This document shows positions 33,012-42,184 of a DNA stretch of 64,000 nt, one piece after another. The translations under genes were made by a program, and so were the position numbers. The notes below the pieces were generated by a model. The model ran no database searches. It saw only the letters and a list, made by a program, of their open reading frames with translations, and had not been told where the DNA came from. Positions within the stretch are counted from its first letter, which is position 1, and each line of letters starts with the position of its first letter. Origin of the DNA: Scatosoma sp045542595 (GTDB lineage: Bacteria; Bacillota; Clostridia; Christensenellales; Borkfalkiaceae); NCBI GenBank assembly GCA_045542595.1, contig JAZQLI010000023.1, positions 1 to 64,000 on the forward strand, given 5' to 3'.

Positions 33012-34655
33012 TTATTCTAAAGATAAGATATAGTAGTATACCGATTGTCCGCCGTTGTGGAAATCTACGTCGCAATCGGGATATTTTTCCGCGATAGAAG
33101 CGCAAAGCTGTTGTGCTTCGTCTTCTTTCACGTCTTCGCCGTAGTAAAGCGTAATCATTTGATGGAAATCTTCTTTCATCTTTGCAATAAGCTTCAGCGT
33201 AGTTTCTTCCACCGTTTGCGATTTCGCAAGAATTTTCTTATCGTCCAAGCCGATAATATCCCCTTCCTTAATGGAGAATCCGTTCAGCGACGTATTACGC
33301 ACGGCATACGTTACTTGGCCGGCCTTTACGTTATCGAGCGCGTGAATCATATTCGTCTTGTTTTCTTCCGCCGTTGCTTCGGGGTTGAATTCTAAAGCCG
33401 CTGCAAAGCCTTGCGGTACGTTTTTGGTGGGAATAACGTGCAACGTCTTATTTTCTACGAGATTTTTCGCTTGTTCCGCCGCTAAAATAATATTTTTATT
33501 GTTGGGGAAGATGAAAACGTGTTCCGCGTTGATTTTTTGCGCCGCCGTTGCAATATCGCTAGCGCTGGGGTTCATAGTTTGTCCGCCTTCGATAATTCTA
33601 TCCACCGATAAATCGCGGAAGATATCCGCAAGCCCCGAACCCGTACAAATAGCGAGCATACCCATTTCCTTCTTTTCCGCTTCCATTTTTGCACGGATTT
33701 GACGGTTTTGCTCTAACATATTTTCAATTTTCGGCCTATCCAACTCGCCAAGTTCCAAAGCATACGTAAGCGCTTTACCCGGTTGGTTAGTGTGTACGTG
33801 CACCTTTACAAGCTCTAAATCGCCGATACAAATAACGCTGTCGCCAATCGACATCAAACGTTCGCGTAAGCGGTCAATCGCCGAAAGAGTGGTACTCTTT
33901 TTCATATTAATAATGAAGAATTCGGTACAATATGCATACTCGATTTCTCCAAGTTCCATATTGATAATATCCGAATTATCACCAAAATCAGAATCGTTTT
34001 GCGCAACGTCCGCTTCGGTAATGCTATCCGCAATTTCTTCGCCCGTCAGTTCGGAAGCGAAGCCTTTGATAATCGTCATAAGCCCAACGCCGCCCGAATC
34101 GACTACGCCTGCCTTTTTCAATACAGGCAACAATTCGGGAGTGAGTGCAAGCGCCTTTTCGCCTTCCGCGATAACGTCCGCGAAAAATTCTTCAAAATTC
34201 TTTTTCTTGTTCGCAATTTTTACCGCGTGTTCGCTCATCATACGTATAACGGTAAGGATAGTACCTTCTTTGGGAATGGAAACGGCGTTATACGCAATTT
34301 TCGTGCCCTGTTCCATAGCTTTTGCAAACGTTTTGGTATCCGCTTCCTTTTCGCATTTTCCCAAAACCGAACAAATACCCTTTAAAATTTGCGACAAAAT
34401 AACGCCGGAGTTACCCCTTGCGCCCCTTAACGCACCTTTGGAAACGCTGCTGCAAATTTCCGAAAACGCATTGGAAGGGCAAGCCGTCAATTCTTTCACG
34501 GCAGATTGCATAGTAAGGGACATATTCGTACCCGTATCGCCATCGGGAACGGGGAATACGTTTAACGCGTCTACTTTGGCGCGGTTCAATTCTAATTGTT
34601 TTGCACCGATTAAAATCATTTTCCGAAATTCGGTGCTGGTTATCGTTTTATGCAT
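33012..34655 (-). CDS. fakA: DAK2-domain fatty acid kinase subunit (FakA/YloV)
   Basis: ATP-binding subunit of fatty acid kinase. The DAK2 domain has VFPVPDGDTGTNMSLTM (Mg/ATP aspartates) near 30-46, ARGNSGVILSQIL, and VDSGGVGLMTIIKG near 190. The C-terminal half (IEYAYCTEFFI, NQPGKALTYALELG, IFPNNKNIILAAEQA) is the YloV part. The 547-aa length is normal. Preceded by the Asp23-family gene (yloU) as in Bacillus. The partner would be a DegV protein such as that at 27943. Confidence 0.95.
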   Translation of the reverse strand: MHKTITSTEFRKMILIGAKQLELNRAKVDALNVFPVPDGDTGTNMSLTMQSAVKELTACPSNAFSEICSSVSKGALRGARGNSGVILSQILKGICSVLGKCEKEADTKTFAKAMEQGTKIAYNAVSIPKEGTILTVIRMMSEHAVKIANKKKNFEEFFADVIAEGEKALALTPELLPVLKKAGVVDSGGVGLMTIIKGFASELTGEEIADSITEADVAQNDSDFGDNSDIINMELGEIEYAYCTEFFIINMKKSTTLSAIDRLRERLMSIGDSVICIGDLELVKVHVHTNQPGKALTYALELGELDRPKIENMLEQNRQIRAKMEAEKKEMGMLAICTGSGLADIFRDLSVDRIIEGGQTMNPSASDIATAAQKINAEHVFIFPNNKNIILAAEQAKNLVENKTLHVIPTKNVPQGFAAALEFNPEATAEENKTNMIHALDNVKAGQVTYAVRNTSLNGFSIKEGDIIGLDDKKILAKSQTVEETTLKLIAKMKEDFHQMITLYYGEDVKEDEAQQLCASIAEKYPDCDVDFHNGGQSVYYYILSLE

Positions 34656-34751
34656 GATACATGCTCCTTATTTTTATGGTAAAAACCGTTACGCAAATTC
34701 TTTTATAAAAACACAACCGCCGTTCGGCAAAGAAATGCGTTCACGCAAAAA

Positions 34752-34777
34752 GGCGCAGGCTTTTCGTGCTCTGCGCC
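34752..34777 (-). terminator. Hairpin between yloU and fakA
   Basis: GGCGCAG and CTGCGCC with a 12-nt loop, followed by TTTTTG on the minus strand. It may terminate or attenuate transcription into fakA. Confidence 0.6.
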
Positions 34778-34785
34778 AAGAATAT

Positions 34786-35136
34786 TTACAGTTTGACGCC
34801 GATTACGTTGACGTTGACGGTATCTACTATCATACCGGTAAACGCTTCCACTTTATATTTAATGGCTTCCTTCAACGATTCGGCCACGGCGATAATAGAT
34901 ACGCCGTACTTCATAATTACGTATACGTCGATATAAATTCGGTTACCCGAAGTGGTTACTTTAATGCCTTTTCCGCCCGCGTTTTTCTTCATCAATAGCG
35001 CAAGGCTATCGGTAAAGCGATGCGAAACCATCTCCACGATACCGTACGATTCAATAGCGGTATGTGAAGCCACCTTGGCTATTGCAAGGTCGGATATGGA
35101 AATTTTACCGTAAGCATTATTAGTAGTAACTGACAT
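34786..35136 (-). CDS. Asp23/Gls24 family protein
   Basis: 116-aa member of the alkaline-shock Asp23/Gls24 family (YloU in Bacillus). GKISISDLAIAKVASHTAIESYGIVEM and the central IYIDVYVIMKYGVSIIAVAESLKEAIKYKVE are characteristic. Family members form cell-envelope-associated filaments in some Gram-positive bacteria. The exact role is unclear. It has a good promoter and lies upstream of fakA. Confidence 0.9.
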   Translation of the reverse strand: MSVTTNNAYGKISISDLAIAKVASHTAIESYGIVEMVSHRFTDSLALLMKKNAGGKGIKVTTSGNRIYIDVYVIMKYGVSIIAVAESLKEAIKYKVEAFTGMIVDTVNVNVIGVKL

Positions 35137-35159
35137 AATCTTTCTCCGAATACGTTTTC

Positions 35160-35188
35160 ATTGTACACTATTTTACGCCTTTTTGCAA
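35160..35188 (-). promoter_or_regulatory. yloU promoter
   Basis: Minus-strand TTGCAA (35188-35183), a 17-bp spacer and TACAAT (35165-35160). Confidence 0.7.
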
Positions 35189-35248
35189 GTACTTTTACAA
35201 AAAAATCGGAATATTTTTTATTTTTTGTTTTTTTTGGCGCATTTTTGA

Positions 35249-35277
35249 TTGATTTTTCTTATTAAAAATGATATATT
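35249..35277 (+). promoter_or_regulatory. rpmB promoter
   Basis: TTGATT (35249-35254), a 17-bp spacer and TATATT (35272-35277), about 94 bp before the gene. Divergent from the yloU promoter. Confidence 0.55.
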
Positions 35278-35377
35278 ATTTATGCTATTTTGTAAAAGTA
35301 GCTTTTCGGCGTAGCAATGCTGCGTGAAATACACTAAAAACTACGGAAAAATTTATCCCAAAATCGGAGGTGTCAAT

Positions 35378-35563
35378 ATGTCGAGAGTATGCAATATTTG
35401 CGGTAAAGGTCAAGCTTCGGGCAACAACGTAAGCCACTCTAACCGTAAAACGAGAAGAACCTTTAAAGTAAACGTACAAAAAATTTCCTACGTAGCTGAC
35501 GGCAAGGAAACCAACGGATACGTTTGCGCAAGATGCATCAGAACGCTGAAAAAGGCAGACTGA
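35378..35563 (+). CDS. rpmB: 50S ribosomal protein L28
   Basis: A 61-aa large-subunit protein starting SRVCNICGKGQASGNNVSHS, with NRKTRRTF in the middle. Two CxxC pairs (CNIC, CARC) mark the zinc-binding (C+) form. GGAGG lies 7 bp before the ATG at 35378; the frame extends 18 codons upstream but has no other good start. The gene is divergent from yloU, as in Bacillus. Confidence 0.96.
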   Translation: MSRVCNICGKGQASGNNVSHSNRKTRRTFKVNVQKISYVADGKETNGYVCARCIRTLKKAD

Positions 35564-35607
35564 CGCTTTCCTTATATTTACATTATTATAATTATACGGA
35601 AAAAATC

Positions 35608-35634
35608 AATCCCCAACCCTATCGGTTGGGGATT
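35608..35634. terminator. Bidirectional terminator after rpmB
   Basis: AATCCCCAACC and GGTTGGGGATT, an 11-bp stem with a 5-nt loop, followed by TTT. Shared with the converging MATE gene. Confidence 0.8.
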
Positions 35635-35651
35635 TTTCATTGTCTTATTTT

Positions 35652-37058
35652 TTATCTTTTGTGTTTTAATATGCGTTTTGTAATCACTTGGATAAAGGTA
35701 AACGAGATACAAACCGTCACCAACCACGAAATAGGATAACTGATAGAAATCACTTCTATCGTCACAAACAACGGGAACACCGTCCAAAGCCATACAACGC
35801 GCAGTAAACACGCGCCGATAAGCGAAATAACGGTGGATAAAGCCGACCTGCCAAGTCCGCGTAAAACACCCGTACAAACTTCCATAATGCCACATAAAAA
35901 GTATGGTACGCATTCGTACAACAAACGGGTAGTCGCCGCGTAAAACGCCAAATCTTCAATACTGCCTGCCGCGCCGTCTACCACGCCGTACAAAGACAAC
36001 AGCGGCGCGCGCAAAAAGAACATAAATAACCCGAAACTTAAACCGATAATACTAGTGACGACGAAACAGTTGTACATAATCGGCTTTACGCGCTCGGGCT
36101 TATTCGCGCCCATATTTTGGCTTGTAAAGGTAATCGCTCCTTGATACACCGCGTTCATCGCCGTATACACGAATCCCATCAAATTCCCTGCCGCCGCCGA
36201 ACCGTTTACGATCGGTTGATATTCGCTACCCACAGGGCAAAGTTTGTTGTTTACCGTCACGATAGACGATTGAATGAGTACGTTGGAAAACGAGAACAAC
36301 GCGCCTTGAATCGCCGCAGGCACGCCTACTTTGATAATTTCCCGCATTTCTTTGATACTTATTTTCAATTTACGGAATGAAAATTTCGTAAAATCGTCGT
36401 CTTTACGGAGTTTGATAAGCAGTACGGCAAACGAAACCACGTTGGCAATCGCCGTAGCAAGCGCCACGCCTTCCACCGACATTCCTGCAAACAACACGAA
36501 CACTAAATTGAGTATTACGTTTAAAACACCCGCCGACGCCAAAACGATGAGCGGCGTTTTCGAGTCCCCTTTCGCTCGAAAAATAGCAATCAAATAGTTG
36601 GTAAGCGCTAAAAAGGGAATCCCTGCAAAATAGAAATAGGTATACGTGACGGCAAGTTCTAACAAGTTGCCTTCCGCGCCCATCCATTGCAGTACGGGAC
36701 GGCTTATCAAAAAGCCCACCGCCATACCGAGAGCGCCAAAGATAAGTGCCATAATCAACGACGTATGCACGGCGTTTTGCGTTTTTTCTTTATTTTCCGC
36801 GCCGATTCCGCGCGCCACCACGACGTTCGCGCCGATAGAAAAGCCGATAAATACGTTGAGTATTAAGGAAATAAACGAACCCGTCATACCGATCGCCCCT
36901 ACGGCGTTCGATTCTCCGGATAAACTTACCACCATCATATCGGCGGCGTTATACAACGTCTGTAAAAGGTTGGTTGCCACAATCGGCAAGACGAACCATA
37001 CGATTTTGAAAAAGAGTTTCCCTTCGGTAAAATTTACCGTTTTCTTTTCCGCTACCAT
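35652..37058 (-). CDS. MATE family efflux transporter
   Basis: 468-aa protein with twelve membrane helices in two six-helix halves, a Na+- or H+-driven multidrug and toxin exporter. GSFISLILNVFIGFSIGANVVVARGIGA near the N-terminus and the matching AMNAVYQGAITFTSQNMGA in the second half are the repeated MATE motifs. CAGGAGTG precedes the ATG. It is inserted between rpe and rpmB, where Bacillus has thiN and spoVM. The substrate is unknown. Confidence 0.9.
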   Translation of the reverse strand: MVAEKKTVNFTEGKLFFKIVWFVLPIVATNLLQTLYNAADMMVVSLSGESNAVGAIGMTGSFISLILNVFIGFSIGANVVVARGIGAENKEKTQNAVHTSLIMALIFGALGMAVGFLISRPVLQWMGAEGNLLELAVTYTYFYFAGIPFLALTNYLIAIFRAKGDSKTPLIVLASAGVLNVILNLVFVLFAGMSVEGVALATAIANVVSFAVLLIKLRKDDDFTKFSFRKLKISIKEMREIIKVGVPAAIQGALFSFSNVLIQSSIVTVNNKLCPVGSEYQPIVNGSAAAGNLMGFVYTAMNAVYQGAITFTSQNMGANKPERVKPIMYNCFVVTSIIGLSFGLFMFFLRAPLLSLYGVVDGAAGSIEDLAFYAATTRLLYECVPYFLCGIMEVCTGVLRGLGRSALSTVISLIGACLLRVVWLWTVFPLFVTIEVISISYPISWLVTVCISFTFIQVITKRILKHKR

Positions 37059-37176
37059 TTTTTATATACACTCCTGCAATATCCGCAAATTGTAATTATA
37101 TTATATAGAGTACTACTCTTATTTCCGCTGTCCATAGAAAATTTTAACGAAACACAAGGAAATTTTTATAAAGCTT

Positions 37177-37830
37177 TTACGCCTTTAACGCAGCTATCGC
37201 CGCCGCTCTATCCGCCGCCTTAAACACCGCGCTGCCAGCAACCACTACGTTTGCCCCTGCTTCTTTTACCAAATGCACGTTCTCCGTCGTTACGCCGCCG
37301 TCTATTTCGATATCGATATCCTTGCCGCAATCTTCTACTATTTTCTTTACTGCGCGCAGTTTGTCCAACGCTTCAGGAATGAATTTTTGTCCGCCAAAGC
37401 CGGGGAAAACACTCATAATAAGTACCATATCGCAAAGCGGAATGACGCTTGCTATTTTCTCCACGGGCGTATCGGGATTGATAACCGCGCCGCATTTTAC
37501 CCCTGTCGATTTAATGAGTTGTAACACTTCTTTTAAATTATCTTGACAAGCTTCGTAATGCACGGTAATGATATCCGCACCTGCCTTTGCGAAACGTTCT
37601 ACGTACTTTTCGGGGTGCACAATCATCAAATGACAATCGAGCGGCAACGAAGTATGTTTACGGATATCTTCCACCATTTTGATACCGAACGTAATGTTAT
37701 TGACGAACACGCCGTCCATCACGTCGCAGTGGATAACGTCCGCGCCGTTTGCTTGCAACGAACGGATTTCTTCCCCCATTTTGGAAAAGTCCGCCGATAA
37801 AATAGAAGGTGCAATTTTAACTTTTTTCAT
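37177..37830 (-). CDS. rpe: Ribulose-phosphate 3-epimerase
   Basis: Interconverts ribulose 5-phosphate and xylulose 5-phosphate in the pentose phosphate pathway. The TIM barrel starts IAPSILSADFSKMGEEI; HCDVMDGVFVNNITFG carries metal ligands, LDCHLMIVHPEKYV follows, and VFPGFGGQKFI and EIDGGVTTENV bind phosphate. 217 aa. AAAGGAG precedes its ATG, which overlaps the ygjV-like gene by 14 bp. Confidence 0.97.
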   Translation of the reverse strand: MKKVKIAPSILSADFSKMGEEIRSLQANGADVIHCDVMDGVFVNNITFGIKMVEDIRKHTSLPLDCHLMIVHPEKYVERFAKAGADIITVHYEACQDNLKEVLQLIKSTGVKCGAVINPDTPVEKIASVIPLCDMVLIMSVFPGFGGQKFIPEALDKLRAVKKIVEDCGKDIDIEIDGGVTTENVHLVKEAGANVVVAGSAVFKAADRAAAIAALKA

Positions 37831-38398
37831 ATGTAGTCTCCTTTAAAACGTTAGGCGTTTCGTGTTTTTCTTTTTGGATATGATATTTATAAATAGACAG
37901 CAAGTTCGCCGCCAATTCAAACGCGTAGGAAAGAGTGGCAAACAGCGCCGCGTGTGTGAGTATATTAAACAGTAAAGACAACACGGTCGGCGCGAGCATA
38001 CCAAAACGTACCGTTTTTAAATTGCGAATACGGAATACAAACGCATACAGTATGCAAGCTGCCAAACAAAGGATATCCAAAGGTTGCACCGTTTGCAATA
38101 TCCACCAGTTTACGATAAAATAGGCAAGCACTGTTGCCACGGATATAGCCAAAGGCACGAAAATCGGCGCGGTTTTTTCTTTTCTTTCGTATACGAAAAA
38201 TATGACGGCGCGAATTAACCCGATAGCCAACCCCACCATTGCAAAAAATTGCAACGTAAAAAAATAGGACGTAATTAAAAAGGAAATACAAGATGCCTGA
38301 AACGCTAAATACAGACTTTTCTTTTTTACAAAGTACGAAGCGACGGCAAACGCCATAGCGATAAAGCTTGCGATAAGCGCTAATACAGGACTATCCAT
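37817..38398 (-). CDS. YgjV-like membrane protein
   Basis: 193-aa hydrophobic protein with about six membrane segments, resembling the YgjV family (short paired helices, ICFFVYERKEKT-like cytosolic loop). The role is unknown. It directly abuts the rlmN stop and overlaps rpe, so it is translated within the block. It sits where Bacillus carries prpC-prkC-rsgA. Confidence 0.65.
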   Translation of the reverse strand: MDSPVLALIASFIAMAFAVASYFVKKKSLYLAFQASCISFLITSYFFTLQFFAMVGLAIGLIRAVIFFVYERKEKTAPIFVPLAISVATVLAYFIVNWWILQTVQPLDILCLAACILYAFVFRIRNLKTVRFGMLAPTVLSLLFNILTHAALFATLSYAFELAANLLSIYKYHIQKEKHETPNVLKETTYEKS

Positions 38399-39460
38399 TT
38401 ACTCTCCTTTTTCTTCCATATATTGCGCGCGGAGTTGTCCGCAAGCGCCGCCGATATCCACGCCGATTTGACGGCGCAGCGTAGCGGAAAGTCCGCCCTT
38501 TTCCAGTTTGCCTAAAAACCGATACGCCGCCTTATCCGAAAGCGCCTTTAAAGAGCGTTCTTTCACTTCGTTTAGACGAATGAGATTGACGTGGCAGGGC
38601 TTACCTTTTAACAGTTTTATCAACTCTTCAGCGTGCTGTTCGTCGCAGTTTTCCCCGTCGATTAGGGTATATTCGAAATAATACCGTCTGCCCGTTTTTT
38701 TGAAATAATACTCGCACGCTGTTAAAATATCTTCTATTTTATACGCTTTGGCAACGGGCATTACGCGCGCACGCGTTTCATCGTTAGTGGCGTGCAGGGA
38801 AACGGTTAAATTGACAGGCAAATTTTCTTCCGCCAAGCGATACATCTTCGGTACGATACCGCATGTGGATAAGGATATATTACGCGCGCTGATGCAAATC
38901 CCCTTTTCCGCCGTAACGTTACGCAAAAACGCAATTACCTCGTCGTAATTATCCAGCGGTTCGCCGCTGCCCATAAGCACTACGTTGGTAACCGCGCGTT
39001 TTTCCGCTCCGCTACCCACGGCGTCCTGTTTATGCAGGGCGTTTACCAGCAAAATTTGCGATAAAATTTCCCCCGAAGTAAGGTTGCGGATAAGCCCGTT
39101 TAACGTCGAAGCGCAAAACGTACAGCCCATACGGCAGCCCACCTGCGTGGAAACACATTGCGTATAGCCGTATTTATACCGCATTAACACCCCTTCTACA
39201 AGGTTGCCGTCGGAAAATTCGAATAAATACTTTTCCGTACCGTCAACGGAATAATACGTTTCCTTTATCTTGACGGGCACATCTTCGTATACTTGGCAAA
39301 GCGCTTCTTTAAAGGGCTTGGAAAGGGAAGAAATTTGCGTAATTGCCTTGCCTTGCATCAACCCTTCGTAAAGCTGTTTTGCACGGAATTTTTTCTCACC
39401 CATTTGAAGCACTAACGTTTCTATTTCTTCAAACGATAAATCTTGTAAAATCTTTTTCAT
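38399..39460 (-). CDS. rlmN: Dual-specificity RNA methyltransferase RlmN
   Basis: Radical SAM enzyme that methylates C2 of A2503 in 23S rRNA and A37 in tRNAs. The cluster motif CRMGCTFC places Cys at 109, 113 and 116. GSGEPLDNYD and SLHATNDETRARVMPV are family motifs, and the C-terminal IGGACGQLR carries the Cys that forms the methyl-transfer thioether. 353 aa. The ATG overlaps the rsmB stop as ATGA. Confidence 0.96.
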   Translation of the reverse strand: MKKILQDLSFEEIETLVLQMGEKKFRAKQLYEGLMQGKAITQISSLSKPFKEALCQVYEDVPVKIKETYYSVDGTEKYLFEFSDGNLVEGVLMRYKYGYTQCVSTQVGCRMGCTFCASTLNGLIRNLTSGEILSQILLVNALHKQDAVGSGAEKRAVTNVVLMGSGEPLDNYDEVIAFLRNVTAEKGICISARNISLSTCGIVPKMYRLAEENLPVNLTVSLHATNDETRARVMPVAKAYKIEDILTACEYYFKKTGRRYYFEYTLIDGENCDEQHAEELIKLLKGKPCHVNLIRLNEVKERSLKALSDKAAYRFLGKLEKGGLSATLRRQIGVDIGGACGQLRAQYMEEKGE

Positions 39461-40698
39461 ACGCGTTTAAGCCTCGCCACGTAAAACCCTGCGCCGTACG
39501 CCGTATCGGGTAAAAATTGTAAGCCGAACTTTTTCTTTTCGTGCGGCAACGCGCTATCCAAGTTCTCCACAATAAAATCGTCGTGCGTTTTTAAAAACGC
39601 CGCAATTTGTCTATCGTTTTCCGCTTCGAAAACCGAGCAGGTGGAATAGTATAAATATCCACCCCTTTTAACGTATTTCGCGCACGCGTTCACTATGTCT
39701 TTTTGCGTTTTACAAAGCGCGGCAATATCCGTTTCTTTTTTGAAAATTTTAATATCGGGGTTTTCGCTTACCGTACCGAACCCCGAACAGGGCACGTCGC
39801 AAAGTACTCCGTCAAATTTTTCTTCGTACACGCTATCAAATACCGAACTGTCCTTTTGCAATTCGGTTATATTTTCCACTCCCATACGCGTTTTGTACTG
39901 CGTGATAAGCTCTACACGGTGCGCGTGTAATTCAAACGACGTAACCTGCTTACATTTTTTAGCAAGGAGTACCGATTTGCCGCCCGGAGCGGCACACGCG
40001 TCTAACAAATTTTCACACGGCAAAACCGCGTCGCATATCGCGATACTGCCCACCGATTGAAAGGTATACGCGCCGTTATCAAATTTATCGTCCCTTGTAA
40101 AGTTGGGGAAAATATAATGCTTGTATTTTTGTGAAAACGGCGTTTCTATGCACTCTTTTTGCGCATAGCTTTCTAAGTCCTTTTCAAAGCGAACGGATAC
40201 CCCTTGCGATTTCGCCGCCGCAATCGCTTTCGCGCGCTCGCCATATTCCTTTTTCAACGCCTTATAGGCAAACAGCGGATAGGAAAGCCGAATGCATACT
40301 CCTTCGTCGCCGCTTGGTAACGCTGCGCGCACTTCTTCTTCGTTAAACCGCCGCAAAAACGCGTTGACAAAACCGCTTACGCCGCCTTTGCCTAATTTTT
40401 TACAAAGCGTTACTGCGCAATCGGTAACCATATACCGCTTTTTATCCATAAAAAGCAACATATATAACGCTATTTTCAATAAAATCCGCACCGTGAGCTT
40501 GGGCGCTTTGGGCGCGTAATGGCGAATACAAAAATCGAAATACCCGTCGTTTTCCAACACGCCGTAAACAATTTTAACCGTGCGTTGACGGTACTGTTCT
40601 TCAATATACGTATCCGCAATAGCCTGCTTTACGTGCGCGTTGTCCGAATAGATTTTCGTCAAAATTTGAAAGGGGTCGTATACGGGATTACTCAGCAT
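39457..40698 (-). CDS. rsmB: 16S rRNA (cytosine(967)-C5)-methyltransferase RsmB
   Basis: An N-terminal NusB-like RNA-binding domain (about 1-140) is joined to a Rossmann methyltransferase. LDACAAPGGKSVLLA binds SAM; CDVPCSGFGTVSENPDIK holds one catalytic Cys and YYSTCSVFEAEND the other. 413 aa. It overlaps fmt by 11 bp and rlmN by 4 bp, in the fmt-rsmB-rlmN order conserved in Bacillota. Confidence 0.95.
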   Translation of the reverse strand: MLSNPVYDPFQILTKIYSDNAHVKQAIADTYIEEQYRQRTVKIVYGVLENDGYFDFCIRHYAPKAPKLTVRILLKIALYMLLFMDKKRYMVTDCAVTLCKKLGKGGVSGFVNAFLRRFNEEEVRAALPSGDEGVCIRLSYPLFAYKALKKEYGERAKAIAAAKSQGVSVRFEKDLESYAQKECIETPFSQKYKHYIFPNFTRDDKFDNGAYTFQSVGSIAICDAVLPCENLLDACAAPGGKSVLLAKKCKQVTSFELHAHRVELITQYKTRMGVENITELQKDSSVFDSVYEEKFDGVLCDVPCSGFGTVSENPDIKIFKKETDIAALCKTQKDIVNACAKYVKRGGYLYYSTCSVFEAENDRQIAAFLKTHDDFIVENLDSALPHEKKKFGLQFLPDTAYGAGFYVARLKRV

Positions 40699-41644
40699 AA
40701 AAAACCTGTCCTTTTTTGGCTTTTCTGCCGTTTATAAAATCGTTCCCCGTCATAATTTTACCGCCCGAAGGCTGTACTTGCGTAATTTTTACCGCACCGT
40801 TTGCACACTTGACAAGCAATCCGCGTTTGGGTTTATCGGATAATACTTCCCCTATTTTCGCCGCCGTGAAATACGCCTGCTCTTCTTCGGTAAGTTCCGC
40901 TTTTTCCGCACGATACACGTTGATTTTATTGCCGTCTAACATACTATACGCCACGGGCGCAGGGTTCATTGCGCGGATGAGATTTACCGTTTCTTCCACC
41001 GTTTTGGAAAAGTCGATTTGCGCCTGTTGTTTATGGATTTTTCGCACCGTTTGCGCGCCGACTTCCCCTTGCTTTTTCAAAGTAACTGCGCCCGATTGTA
41101 TAGCGTACAATGCTTTTACAATCGTTTCCGCACCGAGTGCGGAAAGGCGCGAAGAAAGCTCTCCACACGTTTCACTAGGTAAAATTTCCGTTGTTTCCAC
41201 GCACACGATATCCCCCGTGTCCAGCCCAACGTCCGTTTTTATTACGGATACGCCCGTTTGCGTTTCGCCGTTTAAAATACAGCTTTGTATAGGCGACGCG
41301 CCGCGGTATTTCGGCAACAGCCCTGCGTGGATATTGTATACACCCTTTTCAAAACAATCGAGTAGCTCCTGCGTGAGAATTTGTCCGTATGCACACGTTA
41401 CCATCAATTCTCCCCCGAATGCTTTTACCGCTTGGATATCGTCGCGAAGTCGGGGAGATTGCAACACGGGAATACCGTACTTTTCCGCCGTAACCTTGAC
41501 GGGCGGCGGCGTTAAAATGCCCCTTCTTCCCTGGGGTTTGTCTTCCTGCGTAATAACGCCCACCACTTCAAAAGCGCCGCTTTGTATAATATTTTCCAAA
41601 GGCAATACCGCAAACTGCGGCGTGCCTGCGTATACGATTTTCAT
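40688..41644 (-). CDS. fmt: Methionyl-tRNA formyltransferase
   Basis: Formylates the initiator Met-tRNA. MKIVYAGTPQFAVLPLENI opens the catalytic domain; YNIHAGLLPKYRGASPIQ contains the catalytic Asn-His pair, and TGVSVIKTDVGLDTGDI the Asp. A C-terminal OB-like domain follows. 318 aa. It lies directly after def, so formylation and deformylation are co-expressed. Confidence 0.96.
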   Translation of the reverse strand: MKIVYAGTPQFAVLPLENIIQSGAFEVVGVITQEDKPQGRRGILTPPPVKVTAEKYGIPVLQSPRLRDDIQAVKAFGGELMVTCAYGQILTQELLDCFEKGVYNIHAGLLPKYRGASPIQSCILNGETQTGVSVIKTDVGLDTGDIVCVETTEILPSETCGELSSRLSALGAETIVKALYAIQSGAVTLKKQGEVGAQTVRKIHKQQAQIDFSKTVEETVNLIRAMNPAPVAYSMLDGNKINVYRAEKAELTEEEQAYFTAAKIGEVLSDKPKRGLLVKCANGAVKITQVQPSGGKIMTGNDFINGRKAKKGQVFYAE

Positions 41645-41714
41645 ACCGTTTTCTCCTTTCGGTAAAAATGCGCTTTATCTTCAGCGCAAAAAGCTTACAA
41701 TGCGTTATTCGTTA

Positions 41715-42167
41715 TTAGTTTTTCTCGATATGGGTAGCGCGGTCGATATACAGTACGCCGTCGAGATGGTCAAGTTCGTGGCAAATCGCACGTGCGAAAA
41801 AGCCTTTGGCTTGTAAGGTGTGTTTTTCTCCCGTACGGTCTTGATAGGAAAGCTTTACTTTCATAGGACGGGAAACAATTCCGCTTTTACCGCGCACGGA
41901 AAGGCAGCCTTCCCAGCCCGTTTGTTCTCCTTTTTGCGAGAGAATGACGGGGTTGATGAATTCGAAATACCCTTCTTCTACGTCCACTACCACTACGCGG
42001 CGGAGTATACCCACCTGCGGCGCGGCAAGCCCTGCGCCCTGTTCCTTTTTAACCGTGTCTTTCATATCGTCGAGCAGTTTTATCAAACCGTCGTCAAATT
42101 GTTCCACGGGAAAACATTTTTGTCTTAATACGTCGTCGCCTACTTGCACTACGTTTCTAATCGCCAT
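41715..42167 (-). CDS. def: Peptide deformylase
   Basis: Metalloenzyme that removes the formyl group from new proteins. Motif 1 GAGLAAPQVGI, motif 2 EGCLSV (metal Cys) and motif 3 CHELDHLDG (metal His residues and Glu) are all present. AAAGGAG 8 bp before the ATG at 42167 gives 150 aa. The longer frame would overlap priA and is rejected. Confidence 0.96.
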   Translation of the reverse strand: MAIRNVVQVGDDVLRQKCFPVEQFDDGLIKLLDDMKDTVKKEQGAGLAAPQVGILRRVVVVDVEEGYFEFINPVILSQKGEQTGWEGCLSVRGKSGIVSRPMKVKLSYQDRTGEKHTLQAKGFFARAICHELDHLDGVLYIDRATHIEKN

Positions 42168-42184
42168 AATTTCTACTCCTTTTG

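Noticed and set aside
33790..34998. Open frame of 402 codons on the plus strand
   Set aside because: It is antisense to the well-supported fakA and yloU genes, is Ser/Pro/Ile-biased and has no ribosome site; a shadow of their codon pattern.
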